Source of the DNA: Ignavibacteriales bacterium | GTDB taxonomy: Bacteria > Bacteroidota > Ignavibacteria > Ignavibacteriales > Melioribacteraceae | Assembly: GCA_016177735.1 (NCBI GenBank) | Contig: JACOUS010000014.1 | Coordinates: 124,001-188,000, forward strand | Length of the DNA stretch: 64,000 nucleotides | Reading direction: 5' to 3' | Shown here: in pieces, positions 8,856 through 17,106 of the stretch | How the letters are laid out: each line of letters opens with the position of its first letter | Position numbering within the stretch: the first letter of the stretch is position 1 | Notes under the pieces: generated by a model | Told to the model about the DNA's origin: nothing | Database searches by the model: none | Seen by the model: the letters and a program-made list of their open reading frames with translations, nothing else | Translations under genes and position numbers: made by a program

Positions 8856-11213
8856 ATGAAACACAAAAAACTTTTTCGTGTTTTTCTTTTTCCACTTCTT
8901 TTTCTTTTTGCTAATCTCACAAATATTTATTCACAAAACGATGTAATGATGCAAGCATTCTATTGGAATCTTCCGACCGACACAACAAACAAAAACGGAA
9001 GCTGGTGGGATACACTCAGTGCAAAAGCATCAAGTTTATCATCAGCCGGTTTCACCGGTCTTTGGGTTCCTCCTCCTTCAAAAGGAAATTGGGGCATTGC
9101 CGATATGGGCTACGGTTTGTTCGATCATTACGATCTCGGCAATTACAATCAAAAAGGTTCTACCGAAACACGATTCGGAAGCAGATCGGAATTGAACTCG
9201 ATGCTTACTGCTATGCACAACAACGGCGTTAAAATTTATGCCGATATTATTTTAAACCACATTTACGGCGGCGAGCCGGAACGCGAAGTTAATCCCGCTG
9301 TTAAGAGTTATGTATTTGCCGAAGCATACACAAACGGTTCGCAGCATACACCGTATCCAACCAACGAAATAACATGGAAAATTCCAAACGCAAGTGCGGG
9401 TGATTATTACATACAAATCGTTGGCTACCAGCTCAATTGGTCTGCAAGTGAAACCGAACGAGGCTACGATGTTTATATCGATTGGACAAGTGCCGGCGCG
9501 AACGGAACAGACACGTGGGAATCAGAACCAAACAACGGCAGCGGTCAATACAACATTTTCCCCGGCTCGGGCAGAACTGTGCGCGGACACAGTTCGAGTA
9601 CCTCCGATATCGATGAGTACAAAATTACTCTCTCATCCGCACACGATATTGTAATAAAATTAATCGCAAAGAAAGAAGTCTTCAATCCGTGGGATTGGGT
9701 TTGGGCTGATCAAATTAACGGACACTATCCGAAAAGAATTTGGTATAACGGAAACGATCTTTCACAAACTACTTTGCAAGCATTAACAATGACCGGCATC
9801 GATTACGTAACACACACCGGCACCGGTGAACCGAATTACTCATGGACTTACTCGGATTTTCATCCGGTTGATGCAAATGACTGGCTCGGCAACGGCGGAA
9901 CCAACGATGAAATTATCACAAACACAAAATGGTTCGGCAACGATCTCAACACTTTCGGCACAACCGTTCAAACAAGATTGAAAGACTGGGGCTACTGGCT
10001 TGCCAACACAGTCGGCTTCGACGGCTTCCGCCTCGATTTTGTAAGAGGGTTCCAAATTTCTTTTGCAGCAGATTGGATTAAGTATCTTCCTCTTTTGAGC
10101 GGCGCGCAAAGATTTATTGTTGCAGAATATTGGGGCAATGCACAAGTAATTCATGATTGGGTTACCGATGTTGCATCAAACGGTGCCGATGCAGATGCTT
10201 TCGACTTCCCTCTAAAATTTACATTGACCGACATGTGCAACAAAAATCAAAGTGATTTTAACATGACATGGCTTAATCACGCCGGCATGATTAGAAACAA
10301 TACCGGTCAAGCTCTTTCGGGAACTTCTATAGTTACATTCGCAGAGAATCACGATTCCGGCAAAGAGAGCGATAAATGGATCTGGCAAGATTGGAAAATG
10401 GCATACGCATACATGCTTACTCACGAAGGAAGACCGTGCGTTTTCTATCCTCACTACTACGGAATTACACAAGTTGATAATCACAACTCGAGTACAACTG
10501 TTACAGCACCGGCAAGTTTGAGAACGGATATCAACAAATTAATCCATGTTAGAAAAAATTATTTGGGCGGAGTGCTTTCCGTTTTAAGCGAAACCGGCAA
10601 TCCGTATCCTTCGGCAGATACGTATAATGTTTACGCCGCAAGAAGGCAAGGCAACGGAACACGTGACGGTGCAATTGTTGTAATTAACAATCACGGTACC
10701 GATACAAAAGGATTGTGGGTTGACAGTTCACCATCAGGATTTTCGAATTGGGCAAACACAACTTTGTGCAACGCTTTCGATTACAACGAAACAACACAAG
10801 TTTATTCCGATGGACGTGTTTATGTTTCCGCACCGGCACGCGGCTACAAAATTTGGGTGAAGAGAAGTGATTACATCGCATTCTCAAAAATGAATTTTAA
10901 CGAAGAAGCCGCTGCAGATGTAGAACTTCCGGCAAAATTCCAGCTCGAACAAAATTACCCGAATCCTTTCAATCCGACTACCAATATCAAATTTGCAATT
11001 CCGTCCGATGAAAATGTTTCGATACAAATTTTCAATTCACTCGGTCAGTTGGTAGAAACTTTGCAAGAGGGATACATGAGCGCCGGTTCACATGAAAAAG
11101 TTTGGAACGCACAGAACATACCGAGCGGAATTTATTTCTATACAATCAGAGTTTACTCGCCTGGGCGAGCCGGTAATTTTACAGAGACAAAGAAGATGAC
11201 TCTTCTCAAATAA
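8856..11213 (+). CDS. Secreted GH13 alpha-amylase with a T9SS sorting domain
   Basis: This is an extracellular starch-degrading enzyme of glycoside hydrolase family 13 (785 residues). I chose the ATG at 8856 because GGGAGG lies five bases upstream and a signal peptide follows directly (MKHKKLFRVFLFPLLFLFA). The (beta/alpha)8 domain carries the catalytic triad: Asp394 (GFDGFRLDF), Glu424 (VAEYWG) and Asp500 (AENHDSG). Between the early barrel and the catalytic region, about residues 165-265, an extra beta-rich segment (YYIQIVGYQLNWS ... EYKITLSSAHDIVIKL) looks like an inserted carbohydrate-binding or jelly-roll module. A beta-sandwich C domain follows the barrel. The final 90 residues are a T9SS sorting domain (FQLEQNYPNPFNPTTNI ... 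FTETKKMTLLK), interrupted near its end by a short translated palindrome. Confidence 0.93.
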   Translation: MKHKKLFRVFLFPLLFLFANLTNIYSQNDVMMQAFYWNLPTDTTNKNGSWWDTLSAKASSLSSAGFTGLWVPPPSKGNWGIADMGYGLFDHYDLGNYNQKGSTETRFGSRSELNSMLTAMHNNGVKIYADIILNHIYGGEPEREVNPAVKSYVFAEAYTNGSQHTPYPTNEITWKIPNASAGDYYIQIVGYQLNWSASETERGYDVYIDWTSAGANGTDTWESEPNNGSGQYNIFPGSGRTVRGHSSSTSDIDEYKITLSSAHDIVIKLIAKKEVFNPWDWVWADQINGHYPKRIWYNGNDLSQTTLQALTMTGIDYVTHTGTGEPNYSWTYSDFHPVDANDWLGNGGTNDEIITNTKWFGNDLNTFGTTVQTRLKDWGYWLANTVGFDGFRLDFVRGFQISFAADWIKYLPLLSGAQRFIVAEYWGNAQVIHDWVTDVASNGADADAFDFPLKFTLTDMCNKNQSDFNMTWLNHAGMIRNNTGQALSGTSIVTFAENHDSGKESDKWIWQDWKMAYAYMLTHEGRPCVFYPHYYGITQVDNHNSSTTVTAPASLRTDINKLIHVRKNYLGGVLSVLSETGNPYPSADTYNVYAARRQGNGTRDGAIVVINNHGTDTKGLWVDSSPSGFSNWANTTLCNAFDYNETTQVYSDGRVYVSAPARGYKIWVKRSDYIAFSKMNFNEEAAADVELPAKFQLEQNYPNPFNPTTNIKFAIPSDENVSIQIFNSLGQLVETLQEGYMSAGSHEKVWNAQNIPSGIYFYTIRVYSPGRAGNFTETKKMTLLK
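11156..11169. repeat. Short palindrome inside the amylase sorting domain
   Basis: CTCGCC-TG-GGCGAG, read in frame as SPGR within YTIRVYSPGRAGNFTETKK. Removing it would restore the usual spacing of this sorting-domain strand, so it looks like an in-frame insertion. Confidence 0.6.
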
Positions 11214-11265
11214 TTTTGACGTATTAATTTTTGTTTACATCTGCCGATATTAATTGCATTATTTA

Positions 11266-11293
11266 GTAGAGACTTGCTGCGGCAAGTCTCTAC
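11266..11293. repeat. REP-like palindrome, GTAG/CTAC type
   Basis: Perfect 12-bp arms GTAGAGACTTGC / GCAAGTCTCTAC around loop TGCG. It lies 53 bp after the amylase stop. The arms are nearly identical to the palindrome next to the RAYT gene at 35230-35257. Confidence 0.88.
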
Positions 11294-11437
11294 GGATTTG
11301 ATCCTCTCACTGAAAACAATTGCTATAAAGAAATTTATATTTTACCTTGCTAAAGAAGTTTAACACGTCTCGTGTAAATCTTTTAATGCCCGAAACGAAT
11401 GGATTACTCTTTTACAAACGAGGAGAATCGGTTCAAA

Positions 11438-13627
11438 ATGAAATTGGATTTACGAACAACTACCGGTCTTTATGATAACCTTCCGGTTGGAATTGTTCTC
11501 TTCAACAAAGATTTAATCGTTACTGATTTCAATACGACGCTTGTCAAAATCCTAAAATCCAAAAAAGAACTTCTGCAAAATTTTGACATCCATTCGTTAA
11601 AGGACAAAAGAATTATTGCTTGCATAAAGGAAGCACTCAAAGGGGATAATGGATTTTACGAAGGACCTTATGATGCTACAACAAGCGGAGAACATTTACA
11701 AGTCTGCATCAAAACCTCGCCAATCTTCGATAATAACAAAAATATTATCGGAGGTGTTGGAGTTGTAGAAGATATCACCGAAAGAAAGAAACACTATACA
11801 TTTATAGAAGACACACAGAAGAAATATTACAGTATCTTCGATAAAAGCAAAGCAGTAATGTTTATTACCGATCCGGTCACCGGGCATTTTGTAGATGTTA
11901 ACGAATCTGCCGTAAAATTTTACGGCTATACAAAAGAATTTATGTTAAGCAGCCTAAAAATTTCCGACATTAATATTTCCACACAGTGGGAGATTTTGGA
12001 AGAGCTGCATAATTCCAGAAAAGAAAGAAGAGGCTATTTTCTTTTTAGGCACAAACTTGCCTCCGGTGAAATCCGCGATGTCGAAGTTTATTCCGGACCG
12101 GTAAACATTAAAGGAAAAGATTTGCTCGTAAATATTGTCCACGATATTACAGAAAGAAAAAAAATGGAAAAAGCACTTAATGAAAGCGAGGAGAGGTTCA
12201 GAGACTTTTTCGAAAGAAATGTTGCCGGCGTTTTTATAACAGATACGTCCGGCAATATAAAAGCATGTAACAGCACTTTCGCAAAAATGTACGAATTTGA
12301 TTCCGTGCAGCATGCTCTCGCTTCCAATGCTTATTCGCTCTACCTCGATCCGAGAGAACGCGACCGTTTTCTTGATGCCGTAAGAAAAAACAAAACATTG
12401 ATGAGCTATGAATCAAAATTGAAAACTGCAAAGGGGAACACTATTTACATTACCGATAATGCAGTTGGAGTTTTTGACGAAGATGGGAAACTGGTTGAAC
12501 TGCAAGGTTTTGCAGTTGACGTAACCAAACAGAAACTTGCCGAGACTGAAGCAAAGCGTTTCTCGCACGCACTTGAACACGCGCCGGCTTCAATAATAAT
12601 TACCGATAACGATGGAAAAATTTTATATGTAAATTCCAAATTCACTGCTGTTACCGGTTATAAACCCGGAGAAGTTATCGGGCGCGAAACGCTTGTTCTA
12701 AAATCAGGGTATATGCCGCCGGAACTATACAACAATATGTGGAACACGATACTATCGGGCAGAGACTGGTGCGGAGAGTTTCAAAACAAAAAGAAAAACG
12801 GAGAGTTGTATTGGGTATCAACATCCATTTCTCCACTCGTTAACAATGACGGAGATATTATTAACTTCATAGCAATTCAAGAGGATATGACGGAAAAGAA
12901 AGCGGCACTGGAAGCAATTGTGAAAGCAAAAGAAGCCGCGGAAACTGCCGATAGACTTAAATCGGAATTTCTTGCGCAGATGTCACATGAAGTGCGCACT
13001 CCGATTAATGCAATCCTAAATATTGCAGAGCTGTTAAAAGATTACATCGATTTTGAAAAAAATTCGGAAGCGGAGATATTATTCAGAGCCATTAAAGATT
13101 CCAATACAAGGTTAGTCCGCACGTTTGATCTCATCCTTAATATGTCGCAGATTCATACCGGTAATTACAAACCGGTCTTCACAGACGAAAAACTTTACGA
13201 AGATTTATTGCTTCCGCTTTTTGACGTGTTCAATAAAAAAGCCGTTTTGAAAAATGTTGTACTCAACATCGTTAATAATTCTTCCGCTAAACCGGTAACA
13301 ATAGATAAGTATAGTGTTCAACAAATTTTTTCCAATCTGATTGATAACGCAATCAAATTTACAGAGCACGGTTCGGTAACAATACAGATAGATGAAATTG
13401 ATAATCAAACTCATGTGCAAATTATCGATACCGGCATCGGCATCGCAGAGGAATTTTTGTCGCACATCTTTGATGCATTCTCTCAAGAGCAGCACGGCTA
13501 CTCAAGAAATTTTGAAGGCACGGGGCTTGGGTTATCTCTCGTTAAAAAATATTGCGAAATAAACAACGCATCAATTTCCGTTGAAAGCGAAAAAGGAACC
13601 GGTACAACTTTTAAGGTTGTGTTCTAA
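11438..13627 (+). CDS. Multi-PAS sensor histidine kinase (orphan, no receiver)
   Basis: This 729-residue two-component kinase has four PAS-type sensor modules in series (starting near YDNLPVGIVLFN, KYYSIFDKSKAVMF, RFRDFFERNVAGVF and HALEHAPASIIITD), several closed by VEDITERKK-like PAC ends. A HisKA dimerisation domain follows, with the phospho-accepting His at about residue 517 (MSHEVRTP), then a HATPase_c domain (N box NLIDNAIKFTE, G1 DTGIGI, G2 GTGLGLSLV). No membrane segment is seen, so it is probably a cytoplasmic sensor of redox, gas or small ligands. I prefer the ATG at 11438, which has AGGAG 12 bases upstream; an in-frame ATG at 11399 lacks one. No response regulator gene is adjacent. 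Confidence 0.88.
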   Translation: MKLDLRTTTGLYDNLPVGIVLFNKDLIVTDFNTTLVKILKSKKELLQNFDIHSLKDKRIIACIKEALKGDNGFYEGPYDATTSGEHLQVCIKTSPIFDNNKNIIGGVGVVEDITERKKHYTFIEDTQKKYYSIFDKSKAVMFITDPVTGHFVDVNESAVKFYGYTKEFMLSSLKISDINISTQWEILEELHNSRKERRGYFLFRHKLASGEIRDVEVYSGPVNIKGKDLLVNIVHDITERKKMEKALNESEERFRDFFERNVAGVFITDTSGNIKACNSTFAKMYEFDSVQHALASNAYSLYLDPRERDRFLDAVRKNKTLMSYESKLKTAKGNTIYITDNAVGVFDEDGKLVELQGFAVDVTKQKLAETEAKRFSHALEHAPASIIITDNDGKILYVNSKFTAVTGYKPGEVIGRETLVLKSGYMPPELYNNMWNTILSGRDWCGEFQNKKKNGELYWVSTSISPLVNNDGDIINFIAIQEDMTEKKAALEAIVKAKEAAETADRLKSEFLAQMSHEVRTPINAILNIAELLKDYIDFEKNSEAEILFRAIKDSNTRLVRTFDLILNMSQIHTGNYKPVFTDEKLYEDLLLPLFDVFNKKAVLKNVVLNIVNNSSAKPVTIDKYSVQQIFSNLIDNAIKFTEHGSVTIQIDEIDNQTHVQIIDTGIGIAEEFLSHIFDAFSQEQHGYSRNFEGTGLGLSLVKKYCEINNASISVESEKGTGTTFKVVF

Positions 13628-13758
13628 AAATATCTGCGGAGTTTGTATAAGAAAGATCACTTACTTGCAGCCGCGTGAAATTTCTTATCGATCAAAATAT
13701 TTCTTTCAGAATTCTTTCGATGATAGGAAAAAATTTCCCGGGTTCCGAGTATACCAAT

Positions 13759-14895
13759 CTATTCAGCAAATAATCTGTAATACTCCTCAAACAAAAAAAG
13801 TCGGTTTCTTTTGAAGCCTGTCATTTCTTTTAAAATTCCAAGACGCAAAAAATCTTGAATAATATTATTAGCCGGTTTACTTGTGATTTTTAATGCGGAT
13901 TCCACATCTCTAACATTTATTAAAGGTTTTGCATATAAGTAATGCACAAGGCTTTTTGCTTTAGATGTCTTCTTGCCAAGTGTTATAATTTTCTCTCCTT
14001 CAATTTTTTCTTTAAGCCGTAATATTTCTTTAAAAGTGTATATCCCTTTTTTAGATGTTTCGATTACTGCCACTAAAAAAAATTTTATCCATTGTTCTAA
14101 ATTATTTGTAGTTCGCACCAACATGAGATTATCATAGTATAGGTTTTTATTTTTTTCAAAAAAATCCGAAAGATAGAGAGTTGGTTTATCTAACAAGCCT
14201 GTACTAACCAAATATAATGTTATCATTAATCTGCCGAGCCGCCCATTGCCGTCTAAAAATGGATGTATAGTTTCAAATTGGTAGTGCCCAATTGCTATTT
14301 TAATCAAGTGAGGAACATTTATATTTTCATTATGAAAAAAATTTTCCAGATCGCCCATTAAGTCTGAAACCTCTTCCTTATCAGGAGGGATAAATGCAGC
14401 ATCATTAATTGTTGCCCCGCCAATCCAATTTTGGCTGTCTCGATATTCTCCCGGAAGTTTGGTTTCACCTCTTACTCCTTGCATCAATATTTTATGGGCA
14501 TCTTTCAATAATCTTGTGGAAAGTGGAATTTCTTTCAGCCTCTCAATAGAATAATTTAATGCTTTTACATAATTCTGCACCTCTTTCCAATCATCTCTTT
14601 TTTCCGGTGCTATATCCAGCTCATCCAACAACGCTTCATCAACACTTGTTCGAGTGCCTTCAATTTTACTTGAAGTTGTAGCTTCTTTTATAACGTGCAT
14701 CATTATAAAGAAATTAATATCCGGTACATAAAGAGAAAAAGCATTGAGTTCGCCAAGCAATTTATTGGCTTCTGCAAGTAAAGTATTTATTTTGGGTTCT
14801 GTCCACATCCATTCAAAATTAACTTTGGAAGGTAAAAAACTTTTGAATTGGAATTGTTGGGCATATTCACCAGCGATAAATGTTTTAATATCCAT
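13759..14895 (-). CDS. Fic-domain protein (probable AMPylase with built-in inhibitory helix)
   Basis: This 378-residue protein has a central Fic domain (about residues 125-260) with the intact catalytic motif HPFLDGNGR at 211-219, expected to transfer AMP to a protein hydroxyl. The upstream motif TSSKIEG (74-80) fits the inhibitory [S/T]xxxE[G/N] sequence, placing Glu79 as the self-inhibiting residue of a class II Fic protein. The N-terminal region resembles the Fic_N domain and the C-terminal 90 residues form a winged-helix-like DNA-binding part (INVRDVESALKITSKPANNIIQDFLRLGIL). The architecture is that of the widespread stand-alone housekeeping or defence-associated Fic proteins. No antitoxin gene is adjacent. 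The start ATG has no strong ribosome-binding site. Confidence 0.9.
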   Translation of the reverse strand: MDIKTFIAGEYAQQFQFKSFLPSKVNFEWMWTEPKINTLLAEANKLLGELNAFSLYVPDINFFIMMHVIKEATTSSKIEGTRTSVDEALLDELDIAPEKRDDWKEVQNYVKALNYSIERLKEIPLSTRLLKDAHKILMQGVRGETKLPGEYRDSQNWIGGATINDAAFIPPDKEEVSDLMGDLENFFHNENINVPHLIKIAIGHYQFETIHPFLDGNGRLGRLMITLYLVSTGLLDKPTLYLSDFFEKNKNLYYDNLMLVRTTNNLEQWIKFFLVAVIETSKKGIYTFKEILRLKEKIEGEKIITLGKKTSKAKSLVHYLYAKPLINVRDVESALKITSKPANNIIQDFLRLGILKEMTGFKRNRLFLFEEYYRLFAE

Positions 14896-14954
14896 GGATA
14901 TTCCAAAAGCTGTTATTCACTCCATCATAATATACCATATTTTACTTTATCCGG

Positions 14955-14990
14955 CTAAAGTCAATTATAAAATTTTATGATTGACTTTAG
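14955..14990. repeat. Inverted repeat upstream of the fic gene
   Basis: CTAAAGTCAAT (14955-14965) and ATTGACTTTAG (14980-14990) are perfect 11-bp arms. A further partial copy, AAAGCCAATTATAAAG, lies at 14997-15012. It lies 60 bp upstream of the fic start, so it may be an operator or a dispersed repeat. Confidence 0.5.
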
Positions 14991-15049
14991 AACTACAAAG
15001 CCAATTATAAAGATTCCAAATAGACGCTTTGATGAAATGGATTAGTGCT

Positions 15050-16483
15050 TTAAGTTGGCAGTAAAATTTCTTGAGTTCGAAATGCTCTGGGGAATTGGCT
15101 TTTCAATCCATCTTTCGAAATTGTGCCGGTGCCAAGTATGTAATCTTCATAACGAATTATCTGCTGTCCGGCTGCTTCAAAATTTTTTTTGATTGTCCCG
15201 CCGCCGAGATAAGTTTCAAGTTCTTTTTTGTTTTCAAGTGTGATTATGTTTTTTGATACAAAACTGCCAAGTATCTGCGCAGCAAGTGTGTGCATTTGCA
15301 GATTTTCTCTTTTATCTATCGAACCGAATTTAGAGCCGATGCGCGCGAACGATTCCAATTCGCCGCAGTCCCAATTTTTATCGACAAAATAAATATCGCC
15401 GCTGCGAAGAAGATATTTATAATCATCAAAAATAGTCCGCTCAATTCCAAAATAAGCCGAAGTTTCATCAAGATACTTTTTGATTTTGCCGCTCGACGAT
15501 TTCAACAGTTCAAGTTTTTTTTCTTTGCGCGGATTTTTATTCACCGGTTCGGCATTATCGATCTTCCTGAGTTTCGATACAAAGAAACCTTCCGAGCCGA
15601 TTTGCCAAGGTAGAATGCGGCGGGCTTTTGAAATTTCTTTATTCAGTTCTTCGTCTTCATACTTTGTAAATGCATGCACACACTCTACAGGCAATTCAAC
15701 ATCAACTAGTTCAACCGGATATTTTTTCAAAATTTTATTCATCACCAATTCATTTTCTTCGAGCGTAATTGTGCAAGTGGAATAGACAATCTCTCCGCCT
15801 ATCTTCGCCATTTTTACGGCACTAACAAGCAGACGTATTTGAATTTCCGAAAGACCTTCGGCTTTTTTCAAATTCCACCAATTGCTTACTTCTCCTTTTT
15901 TCTGTGTAATGCCGAGTGCACTGCACGGTGCATCGACTAAAATTTTGTCGAAATAATTTTCAAATGTTTTACTGAGCAGTTCGCCTTTGTTGTTCATTAC
16001 GCCGGTGTTCACAAGTTTCATTTTATCAATGTTGAACATCAGTATCCGCATTCTATCGAGCGAAATTTCGTTGGCGATAAGTGTTCCTTTGTTCTGCATT
16101 AATTCGGCAAGTTGTGTTGTTTTTGAGCCGGGCGCCGCGCACAAATCTAAAACTTTTTCGTTCTCATCCGGATTCAACACAAGCGCCGGAATCATTGATG
16201 AAAGACTTTGTATGTAATATGCGCCGAGTATGAAATCGAGTGTTTTGCCGGCAATATTGCTTCCTTCAATAATACGGTAGGCGTGCGGAATGTTTTCTAC
16301 TTTTTCTAATTGTACTCCATACTTCGCAAGATTCGAAATTACTTTTTCTTCCGGCAATGAAAGCGGTGAAATGCGCAGATACGGTTTGTACTCCGAGTTG
16401 AAATACTCCGTATAATTTTTGAGGTAATCCTCTCCAAAATTTTTCAGGATGTAGTTCGAAATATTTTCGCTGAGTTCGATCAA
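15050..16483 (-). CDS. RsmF-like rRNA (cytosine-C5) methyltransferase, NOL1/NOP2/Sun family
   Basis: This 477-residue S-adenosylmethionine-dependent m5C methyltransferase probably acts on 16S rRNA. The N-terminal Sun-family region is followed by the SAM-binding motif VLDLCAAPGSKTTQLAE (111-127) and the two family cysteines, Cys187 in DAPCS (release) and Cys237 in STCT (catalytic). The C-terminal third (about 300-477) carries the extra PUA-like region seen in RsmF/YebU-type enzymes, which separates it from the shorter RsmB. It starts with TTG at 16483, one base after the TGA of the upstream gene (TGAATTG), so translation is probably coupled to the 16485-16910 gene. Which rRNA position it modifies cannot be told from sequence. 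Confidence 0.88.
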   Translation of the reverse strand: MIELSENISNYILKNFGEDYLKNYTEYFNSEYKPYLRISPLSLPEEKVISNLAKYGVQLEKVENIPHAYRIIEGSNIAGKTLDFILGAYYIQSLSSMIPALVLNPDENEKVLDLCAAPGSKTTQLAELMQNKGTLIANEISLDRMRILMFNIDKMKLVNTGVMNNKGELLSKTFENYFDKILVDAPCSALGITQKKGEVSNWWNLKKAEGLSEIQIRLLVSAVKMAKIGGEIVYSTCTITLEENELVMNKILKKYPVELVDVELPVECVHAFTKYEDEELNKEISKARRILPWQIGSEGFFVSKLRKIDNAEPVNKNPRKEKKLELLKSSSGKIKKYLDETSAYFGIERTIFDDYKYLLRSGDIYFVDKNWDCGELESFARIGSKFGSIDKRENLQMHTLAAQILGSFVSKNIITLENKKELETYLGGGTIKKNFEAAGQQIIRYEDYILGTGTISKDGLKSQFPRAFRTQEILLPT

Positions 16484-16484
16484 T

Positions 16485-16910
16485 TCAATGGCGTGTAAGA
16501 TTTAGGGAGTTGAATGTTTGCGCGGATAACCTTTTAAAACTTTTTGAGTTCGGAAATTCTTTCTTGAATTCGCTTTCCATTTCTTTTAAAAATGCATCGA
16601 GATGTTTTTCGTAATCGCGGACAGTCTCATAAACGTGAAGATCATTTACCGGCATTTTGAGATGCAGCGGTTTGGTTCTGTTTGCGTAGATAATGTACTT
16701 GGCTTTGTATTGATCGTCGGTGCTGAAAAATGTTCCGCCGTTTTCGTCAATAATCTGGTACGAATTGAAAAGCGGCGGCGGCAGAATAAGTAATTTCCCC
16801 GGCAATGTGATTTCTTTGATTTCAACACTGCGTAGAAAATCATCCGGAAAACTTTTCAGTTCCGTTTTGATTTTCTCAATCCACTTTGCCGTAAAATCTT
16901 TTTCCGTCAT
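16485..16910 (-). CDS. Conserved-looking protein of unknown function
   Basis: This 141-residue soluble protein has no signal peptide or membrane segment. Visible features are a small beta-rich N-terminal half (VEIKEITLPGKLLILPPPLFNSYQI) and a charged helical C-terminus (YEKHLDAFLKEMESEFKKEF). I do not recognise the family. The gene is directly upstream of, and apparently translationally coupled to, the rRNA methyltransferase gene, so a role in ribosome assembly or as a partner of that enzyme is possible but only inferred from position. Confidence 0.65.
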   Translation of the reverse strand: MTEKDFTAKWIEKIKTELKSFPDDFLRSVEIKEITLPGKLLILPPPLFNSYQIIDENGGTFFSTDDQYKAKYIIYANRTKPLHLKMPVNDLHVYETVRDYEKHLDAFLKEMESEFKKEFPNSKSFKRLSAQTFNSLNLTRH

Positions 16911-16912
16911 TT

Positions 16913-17095
16913 TTTCTCCGTGTTTCTCCGTGGAATCTCAGTGTCTCTCTATGTAACTTTTTCTTTCACAGAGAATCACAGAGGACACACAGAGTTCCAC
17001 TGAGTTACAATATAATTATTTGTCTTTGTGCTTTAGTGTCTTAGCAACATTTATTTTCTTTTGCCGCAAAGGCACAAAGTCACTAAGATTTTATA
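16913..17095. repeat. Cluster of dispersed intergenic repeat words
   Basis: The gap between two genes is filled with word-like repeats: TCTCCGTGTTTCTCCGTGG, CACAGAGAATCACAGAGG, TCCACTGAGTTAC (facing GGAATCTCAGTG) and CTTTGTGC/GCAAAGGCACAAAGTCAC, the last two being inverted copies of each other. TGTAACT and AGTTACA bracket the middle part. A related CTTTGCACCTTTGCG word lies at 55221-55235. Confidence 0.65.
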
Positions 17096-17106
17096 AATGT
17101 TATTTT

